Assembly (NCBI RefSeq): GCF_003226555.1
Contig: NZ_QKQS01000023.1
Coordinates: 811,263 to 875,262, forward strand
Length of the DNA stretch: 64,000 nt
Source of the DNA: Rhodopseudomonas palustris
GTDB taxonomy: Bacteria; Pseudomonadota; Alphaproteobacteria; Rhizobiales; Xanthobacteraceae
Reading direction: 5' to 3'
Made by a program: the position numbers and the translations under genes
Shown: piece after piece, positions 58,942 to 64,000 of the stretch
Layout of the letters: every line of letters starts with the position of its first letter
Position numbering within the stretch: position 1 is the first letter of the stretch
Notes under the pieces: generated by a model
The model's database searches: none
What the model was told of the DNA's origin: nothing
Seen by the model: the letters and a program-made list of their open reading frames with translations, nothing else

Positions 58942-59565
58942 ATGACCGAGACTGACGGACAGAAGGACAACAACCAGGACACGGCGCAGGCCGCCGCCGA
59001 TCCGGTTGTTTCCAAGCCGTACATCATGCCGGACGACCCGGAAGAAGGATCGAACGAGGCCCTGGTGCGCGAGGCTGCGGATGCGCGCGACAAGATGCTG
59101 CGCACGCTGGCCGAGATGGAGAACCTGCGCAAGCGGACCCAGAAGGAAGTCGCCGACGCCCGCACCTATGGGGTAACCTCGTTCGCCCGCGACGTGCTGG
59201 ACATCGCCGATAATCTGCAGCGCGCACTGGACGCTGTACCGGCTGAAGCGCGTGCCAATGCCGAGGCCGGCCTCAAGGCGCTGATCGAGGGCGTCGAGCT
59301 GACCGAGCGGTCGCTGCTCAACGCGCTGGAGAAGAACGGCGTCAAGAAGTTCGATCCGAAGGGCCAGAAGTTCGATCCGAACTTCCAGCAGGCGATGTAC
59401 GAAGTGCCGGATCCGTCGGTTCCGCCCGGCACCGTGGTGCAGGTGGTTCAGGCCGGCTTTACCATCGGCGAACGCGTGCTGCGTCCGGCTCTGGTCGGTG
59501 TCGCCAAGGGCGGCGCTAAGGCTGCGCCGAGCGACGGCGGCAGCGAGACCGGCAACGCCGGCTGA
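58942..59565 (+). CDS. grpE: Nucleotide exchange factor GrpE
   Basis: A 207-residue DnaK exchange factor. Acidic N-terminus, long coiled coil ([36 protein letters not shown]), then the beta-domain ([56 protein letters not shown]). ATG 58942 is preferred over the GTG directly before it. It works with DnaK/DnaJ encoded 1.4 kb downstream. Confidence 0.95.
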   Translation: MTETDGQKDNNQDTAQAAADPVVSKPYIMPDDPEEGSNEALVREAADARDKMLRTLAEMENLRKRTQKEVADARTYGVTSFARDVLDIADNLQRALDAVPAEARANAEAGLKALIEGVELTERSLLNALEKNGVKKFDPKGQKFDPNFQQAMYEVPDPSVPPGTVVQVVQAGFTIGERVLRPALVGVAKGGAKAAPSDGGSETGNAG

Positions 59566-59619
59566 CGCGATCTGCGGTTTCGGTGCCAGCCGGAGCCGCG
59601 CCCGTTTCGATAATTGTTC

Positions 59620-59654
59620 TGAGAGAAAAACGGCGCGCGGTTTCGCGCGTCGTT
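59620..59654. terminator. Bidirectional terminator between grpE and the unknown secreted-protein gene
   Basis: AACGGCGCGCG (59629-59639), loop GTTT, CGCGCGTCGTT (59644-59654), one G-U pair. On the minus strand it is followed by TTTTTCTCTC, so it chiefly terminates the leftward gene. Confidence 0.8.
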
Positions 59655-59663
59655 TGGCGTTGA

Positions 59664-60608
59664 TCAGCGCGGCTGCAGTCCGTCGCGGACTTTGCGGAAG
59701 CGCGGAAACGCCGTCTCCCACTGGTCCTTCGGCGACGAGCCGATCACCCGCATCGCCACATTGGCGCCGCCGAAGCGCAGCCACTGCACCACGGTGACCG
59801 GGGTGTTGTCCTTGCCGCTGACGCCGTTAACCCTGGTCTCGAATCCGGGCGAACCGTCGATCCGGATCGGCTCGGACATCGTGATCTTGCTGTCGCGCAG
59901 CCCGGGGATCGCTTCGGCCGCCTGCTGGGCGAAGCGGGCGCGATCGTCGGTCTTCTCCGGCACCGAGCCGATCAACCCGAGCACCATGAATGGACCGGTT
60001 TCGACCGCTTCCTCGTTGCCGTCGGTCAGCAGCAGTGCCGCGCCGGGCGCCAGCGTCCGCACCGTCTTGAAGTCGGCGAGCTCACGGATCTTGAACGGCA
60101 TCTGCGCCACCTGCTCGTCGACCGGCACCTGCTGCCGGACCGATACCGACGACAGCATCTTTTTGACGGCGTCGTCCGAATAGGTCTTGGCCTCAACCGC
60201 CGGCACCTGGACGGCGACATAGCCGGAAAACAGCTTACCGCCGGGCACGATCAGCGAGTAGCGGCGGACCTTGTCCGGCCCCACCATGGCGTCTTCGGCG
60301 GTGAAATAGCCGTTGCCGGCGGCAGTCTCGATCTTCTCCGGCTTGACGTTGCCGAGCGACCCTTCGGGCGCGGCCTTGAAGGCGGCATCGACCTGACCGA
60401 ACGCCGGACCCGGCAGCTCGGACACCAGCACCTTGACGCCGTGATCGGCCGTCTCGAAGCCGAGGAAGGCCGTCGACTGTTGCAGCCCCGGCATCGGCAC
60501 GATGCCGACCCGAATGCCGCGTGGATAAATCGTGTCGGCAGCGGCGGCCGCGTTGGTCGCGGCGGCCGACAGCAGGGCAATCGCAAACCAGCGCGCTATC
60601 TGTCTCAT
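59664..60608 (-). CDS. Secreted protein of unknown function
   Basis: A 314-residue protein with a clear signal peptide (MRQIARWFAIALLSAAATNAAAAADT, cleavage about residue 24). The mature part contains no domain I recognise; repeated pattern of short beta-strand-like segments (GIRVGIVPMPGLQQSTAFLGFE, RYSLIVPGGKLFSGYVAVQVP, VTVVQWLRFGGANVAMRVIG). Probably periplasmic. Located convergent to grpE and divergent from dnaK, but not obviously part of the chaperone system. Confidence 0.8.
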   Translation of the reverse strand: MRQIARWFAIALLSAAATNAAAAADTIYPRGIRVGIVPMPGLQQSTAFLGFETADHGVKVLVSELPGPAFGQVDAAFKAAPEGSLGNVKPEKIETAAGNGYFTAEDAMVGPDKVRRYSLIVPGGKLFSGYVAVQVPAVEAKTYSDDAVKKMLSSVSVRQQVPVDEQVAQMPFKIRELADFKTVRTLAPGAALLLTDGNEEAVETGPFMVLGLIGSVPEKTDDRARFAQQAAEAIPGLRDSKITMSEPIRIDGSPGFETRVNGVSGKDNTPVTVVQWLRFGGANVAMRVIGSSPKDQWETAFPRFRKVRDGLQPR

Positions 60609-60940
60609 GGCGAGTTGTCCTGGGGGTGCATTGAGGCCGTTGTTTGGTCGGGAGTCGATTGGATCGCGGTCCGGATCGTGCGGTTGGCTATGCGATGATG
60701 CGCCGCGCGCGCCGCCCCAGCAAGCTGCGTTGCAGCGGGCTTTGCCGGCGTTTCGTAACGATTCGTAAAGCCCGTGTTTTCGTAGTCGAAACGCTGTCGC
60801 GGTCCTTGCGGACCCGACCCCCTCTCCTATATCAGGCTCACCGCCGCCAAATCGCGAGCAATTGAATTTTCTTAGGGGGTTTGGACCGGTGCGCCGTCAG
60901 GGCCCGTCCAACTCGCCGCAAAAAGAAGGAAGTGAGCACC
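60609..60940. other. Divergent intergenic region upstream of dnaK
   Basis: 332 bp. It contains the RpoH-type promoter at 60805-60832 and a weak inverted repeat GGGCTTT (60737-60743) with AAAGCCC (60767-60773). No gene. Confidence 0.55.
60805..60832 (+). promoter_or_regulatory. Heat-shock (RpoH) promoter of dnaK
   Basis: CTTG (60805-60808), exactly 17 bases, then CCTATAT (60826-60832): a perfect match to the alphaproteobacterial sigma-32 pattern CTTG-N17-CYTATNT. The predicted start is about 100 bases before the dnaK ATG. Confidence 0.85.
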
Positions 60941-62836
60941 ATGGGAAAGGTCATTGGTATCGACCTCGGCACCACGAATTCGTGCGTCGCCGTAATGGAC
61001 GGTAAGTCTGCCAAGGTCATCGAGAACGCCGAGGGCATGCGCACGACCCCGTCGATCGTCGCGATCACCGACGACGGCGAGCGTCTGGTCGGCCAGCCGG
61101 CGAAGCGCCAGGCCGTCACCAATCCCGAGCGCACCTTCTTCGCAGTGAAGCGCCTGATCGGCCGCCGCTACGACGACCCAATGGTCGAGAAGGACAAGGG
61201 CCTCGTTCCCTACAAGATCGTCAAGGCTTCCAACGGCGACGCCTGGGTCGAAGCCGACGGCAAGACCTATTCGCCCTCGCAGGTCTCGGCCTTCATTCTG
61301 CAGAAGATGAAGGAGACGGCGGAGGCGCATCTCGGCCAGAAAGTCGACCAAGCCGTCATCACCGTTCCGGCGTACTTCAACGACGCTCAACGCCAGGCCA
61401 CCAAGGACGCCGGCAAGATCGCCGGCCTCGAGGTGCTGCGAATCATCAACGAGCCGACCGCGGCCGCGCTGGCCTACGGCCTCGACAAGGCCAAGACCGG
61501 CACCATCGCGGTGTACGACCTCGGCGGCGGCACCTTCGACGTCTCGATCCTGGAGATCGGCGACGGCGTGTTCGAGGTTAAGTCGACCAACGGCGACACC
61601 TTCCTCGGCGGTGAAGACTTCGACATGCGTCTGGTCAACTACCTCGCCGACGAATTCCAGAAGGAGCAGGGCATCGACCTGCGCAAGGACAAGCTCGCGC
61701 TGCAGCGGCTGAAGGAAGCCGCCGAAAAGGCCAAGATTGAGCTGTCGTCGACCACGCAGACCGAGATCAACCTGCCGTTCATCACCGCGGACCAGTCCGG
61801 TCCGAAGCATCTGACCATGAAGCTGACCCGCGCCAAGTTCGAAGCGTTGGTCGACGATCTGGTGCAACGGACCATTGAGCCGTGCCGCAAGGCGCTGAAG
61901 GATGCCGGCCTCACCGCCGGCGAGATCAGTGAAGTGGTGCTGGTCGGCGGCATGACCCGCATGCCGAAGGTCCAGGAAGTGGTGAAGCAGCTGTTCGGCA
62001 AGGAGCCGCACAAGGGCGTCAACCCGGACGAAGTCGTGGCGATCGGCGCGGCGATCCAGGCCGGCGTGCTGCAGGGCGACGTCAAGGACGTGCTGCTCCT
62101 CGACGTCACCCCACTGTCGCTGGGTATCGAGACGCTGGGTGGCGTATTCACCCGCATCATCGATCGCAACACCACGATCCCGACCAAGAAGAGCCAGGTG
62201 TTCTCGACCGCCGAGGACAATCAGAACGCGGTCACCATCCGGGTCTTCCAGGGCGAGCGCGAAATGGCGAGCGACAACAAGATGCTCGGTCAGTTCGATC
62301 TGATGGGCATTCCGCCAGCACCGCGCGGCATGCCGCAGATCGAAGTGACATTCGACATCGACGCCAACGGCATCGTCAATGTCTCGGCCAAGGACAAGGC
62401 GACCGGCAAGGAGCAGCAGATCCGCATCCAGGCATCTGGCGGTCTGTCCGACTCTGAGATCGACAAGATGGTCAAGGACGCCGAAGCCAACGCGGCCGAA
62501 GACAAGAAGCGCCGCGAAGCGGTCGACGCCAAGAACCATGCCGACGCGCTGGTGCACTCTACCGAGAAGGCGCTGGCCGAGCACGGTTCGAAGGTCGACG
62601 AAGGCGAACGCCGCAGTATCGAGGACGCGCTGAGCGATCTGCGCGAAGCGCTGAAGGGCGACGACGCCGAGGCGATCAAGGCCAAGACCAACACGCTGGC
62701 GCAGGCTTCGATGAAGCTCGGCGAAGCGATGTACAAGCAGGCGGAGGGCGGCGCAGCGCCGCAGCAGCCTGGTCAGGACGACGTGGTCGACGCCGAGTTC
62801 ACCGAAGTCGACGACGACAAGAAGAAGTCCGCGTAA
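60941..62836 (+). CDS. dnaK: Chaperone DnaK (Hsp70)
   Basis: A 631-residue Hsp70. Nucleotide-binding signatures: [53 protein letters not shown]; substrate domain [20 protein letters not shown]-terminal tail rich in acidic residues ([17 protein letters not shown]). ATG 60941 has AAGGAAGTGAG upstream. Followed by dnaJ after 128 bp, which contains a family D repeat. Confidence 0.98.
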   Translation: MGKVIGIDLGTTNSCVAVMDGKSAKVIENAEGMRTTPSIVAITDDGERLVGQPAKRQAVTNPERTFFAVKRLIGRRYDDPMVEKDKGLVPYKIVKASNGDAWVEADGKTYSPSQVSAFILQKMKETAEAHLGQKVDQAVITVPAYFNDAQRQATKDAGKIAGLEVLRIINEPTAAALAYGLDKAKTGTIAVYDLGGGTFDVSILEIGDGVFEVKSTNGDTFLGGEDFDMRLVNYLADEFQKEQGIDLRKDKLALQRLKEAAEKAKIELSSTTQTEINLPFITADQSGPKHLTMKLTRAKFEALVDDLVQRTIEPCRKALKDAGLTAGEISEVVLVGGMTRMPKVQEVVKQLFGKEPHKGVNPDEVVAIGAAIQAGVLQGDVKDVLLLDVTPLSLGIETLGGVFTRIIDRNTTIPTKKSQVFSTAEDNQNAVTIRVFQGEREMASDNKMLGQFDLMGIPPAPRGMPQIEVTFDIDANGIVNVSAKDKATGKEQQIRIQASGGLSDSEIDKMVKDAEANAAEDKKRREAVDAKNHADALVHSTEKALAEHGSKVDEGERRSIEDALSDLREALKGDDAEAIKAKTNTLAQASMKLGEAMYKQAEGGAAPQQPGQDDVVDAEFTEVDDDKKKSA

Positions 62837-62875
62837 CGGCGAACGCTCGGCCATGCCGATCGCATCATGCAACAC

Positions 62876-62948
62876 CGTCACCGCCGGACTTGATCCGGCG
62901 GTCCATCTTTCCGAAATGATGGATGGCCGGGTCGAGCCCGGCCATGAC
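62876..62948. repeat. Family D palindromic repeat between dnaK and dnaJ
   Basis: CCGCCGGACTTGATCCGGCGG, then GATGGATGGCCGGGTCGAGCCCGGCCATGAC, forming two stem-loops whose outer ends GTCACCGCCGG/CCGGCCATGAC are also inverted. It sits within the presumed dnaKJ operon. Confidence 0.7.
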
Positions 62949-62964
62949 AATTGAGAGCGTTGCT

Positions 62965-64000
62965 ATGTCCACCACCAAGCGTTGCTACTACGAAACCCTT
63001 GAAGTCGAGCGCAACGCCGACGACTCGACGCTGAAAAGCGCCTTCCGCAAGCTCGCGATGAAATGGCACCCGGATCGCAATCCGGGCGATCCACAGTGCG
63101 AGATGAAGTTCAAAGAGATCAACGAAGCCTACGAGGTCCTCAAGGACGGCGATAAGCGCGCCGCCTACGACCGCTACGGCCATGCTGCCTTCGAACAGGG
63201 CGGCTTCGGCGGAGGCGCCGGGTTCGGCGCAGGCTTTGCGTCGTCGTTCTCTGACATCTTCGAAGATCTGTTCGGCATGGCGTCGCAGCGCGGCCGCGGC
63301 ACCGGCCGCGAGCGCGGCGCGGACCTTCGCTACAATATGGAAATCACCCTGGAGGACGCCTTCAAGGGGAAGACCGCGCAGATCGAAATTCCAGTCTCGG
63401 TCACCTGCGAAGCCTGCTCCGGCACTGGCGCCAAGGCCGGCACCAAGCCGAAGACCTGTTCGACCTGCGGCGGCGCTGGCCGCGTTCGTCAGGCTCAGGG
63501 CTTCTTCACGCTGGAGCGCACCTGCCCGACTTGCCAGGGCCGCGGCCAGACCATCGAAGACCCCTGCCCGTCCTGCAGCGGCTCCGGCCGCGTCATCAAG
63601 GAACGGACGCTGTCGGTCAATATCCCGCAAGGCGTCGAGGACGGCACCAGGATCCGGCTCGCCGGCGAAGGCGAAGCGGGCCTGCGCGGCGGCCCGCCCG
63701 GTGACCTCTACATCTTCCTGTCGCTCGCCAACCACGAGATCTTCCAGCGCGATGGCGCCGATCTGCATTGCCGTGTGCCGATCTCGATGGTCACCGCGGC
63801 GCTCGGCGGCGAATTCGAAGTGCCGACCATCGATCGTGGCAAGACCAAGGTCAAAGTCCCGTCGGGCACCCAGACCGGCAGGCGGTTCCGCATCGCAGCC
63901 AAGGGCATGCCAGTGCTGCGTTCGCGGCAGGTCGGCGACATGTATGTGCAGGTGGTCGTTGAAACCCCACAGAACCTGACCAAAAAGCAGCAGGAGCTAC
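62965..64000 (+). CDS. dnaJ: Chaperone DnaJ (cut by window end)
   Basis: The first 345 codons of the Hsp40 co-chaperone. J domain with HPD ([11 protein letters not shown]), a Gly/Phe-rich region ([17 protein letters not shown]), the four zinc repeats [24 protein letters not shown] and CPSCSGSG, then the start of the C-terminal substrate domain. ATG 62965 ([16 protein letters not shown]). The stop lies beyond the window. Confidence 0.97.
   Translation, partial: MSTTKRCYYETLEVERNADDSTLKSAFRKLAMKWHPDRNPGDPQCEMKFKEINEAYEVLKDGDKRAAYDRYGHAAFEQGGFGGGAGFGAGFASSFSDIFEDLFGMASQRGRGTGRERGADLRYNMEITLEDAFKGKTAQIEIPVSVTCEACSGTGAKAGTKPKTCSTCGGAGRVRQAQGFFTLERTCPTCQGRGQTIEDPCPSCSGSGRVIKERTLSVNIPQGVEDGTRIRLAGEGEAGLRGGPPGDLYIFLSLANHEIFQRDGADLHCRVPISMVTAALGGEFEVPTIDRGKTKVKVPSGTQTGRRFRIAAKGMPVLRSRQVGDMYVQVVVETPQNLTKKQQEL

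Noticed and set aside
60872-62950. Minus-strand open frame opposite dnaK
   Set aside because: Antisense shadow typical of GC-rich dnaK genes; it has no start context or family features.

Overview
The window is a GC-rich alphaproteobacterial chromosome segment. It carries the p-coumaroyl-homoserine lactone quorum-sensing pair rpaI/rpaR, GANTC and parS sites, and alphaproteobacterial short repeats, so it most likely comes from Rhodopseudomonas palustris (CGA009/TIE-1-like); this is recognition from memory, not a database search. Nearly all genes are intact chromosomal core genes; no tRNA, rRNA, CRISPR array, prophage or insertion sequence was seen.

Layout. 1-5.4 kb: a truncated UbiH-type monooxygenase, tesB, then two PII/ammonium-channel operons (glnK-amtB twice). 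The second has a good sigma-54 promoter and a strong terminator. 5.4-6.1 kb: a MNT/HEPN toxin-antitoxin-type pair. 6.2-21.2 kb: an aminotransferase, ftsK, lolA, xthA, a cyclic-nucleotide-binding protein, an OmpR-type regulator, a YkuD protein, a YggS protein, a membrane diguanylate cyclase, leuS, lptE and holA. 21.4-29.6 kb, all leftward: parB, parA, rsmG, mnmG, mnmE, rho, hemJ, with three parS sites around mnmG.

29.7-30.1 kb: a non-coding stretch between leftward hemJ and rightward ppsR. It has an AT-rich patch, a cluster of GANTC sites and several DnaA-box-like 9-mers, and is the best candidate for the chromosome origin. 30.1-36.8 kb, mostly rightward: ppsR, maf, coaE, dnaQ, (secB leftward), a Tim44-domain protein, mltA and a Smr-domain gene. 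The smr gene is followed by a tandem duplication of its own 3' tail plus repeat elements.

37.4-44.3 kb: hslVU (leftward), then the his cluster hisB-DUF2628-hisH-hisA-hisF-hisE and coaA. 44.5-49.2 kb: an OlsB-type acyltransferase, a hybrid histidine kinase and comM. 49.3-51 kb: rpaR, a perfect 16-bp palindromic box, rpaI and a small gene of unknown function translationally coupled to rpaI. 51.2-57.6 kb: gshB, yraN, rsmI, an LpoA-like lipoprotein, hemW, rdgB and rph. 57.7-64 kb: the heat-shock block hrcA, grpE, dnaK and dnaJ (cut by the window end), with an RpoH-type promoter at dnaK and an unknown secreted protein convergent to grpE.

The functional centre is the origin-proximal region: genes point away from 29.8 kb on both sides, with ParABS on one side. 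The most novel-looking elements are the rpaI-coupled small gene, the smr-tail duplication and the multi-hairpin tail of the second amtB operon.
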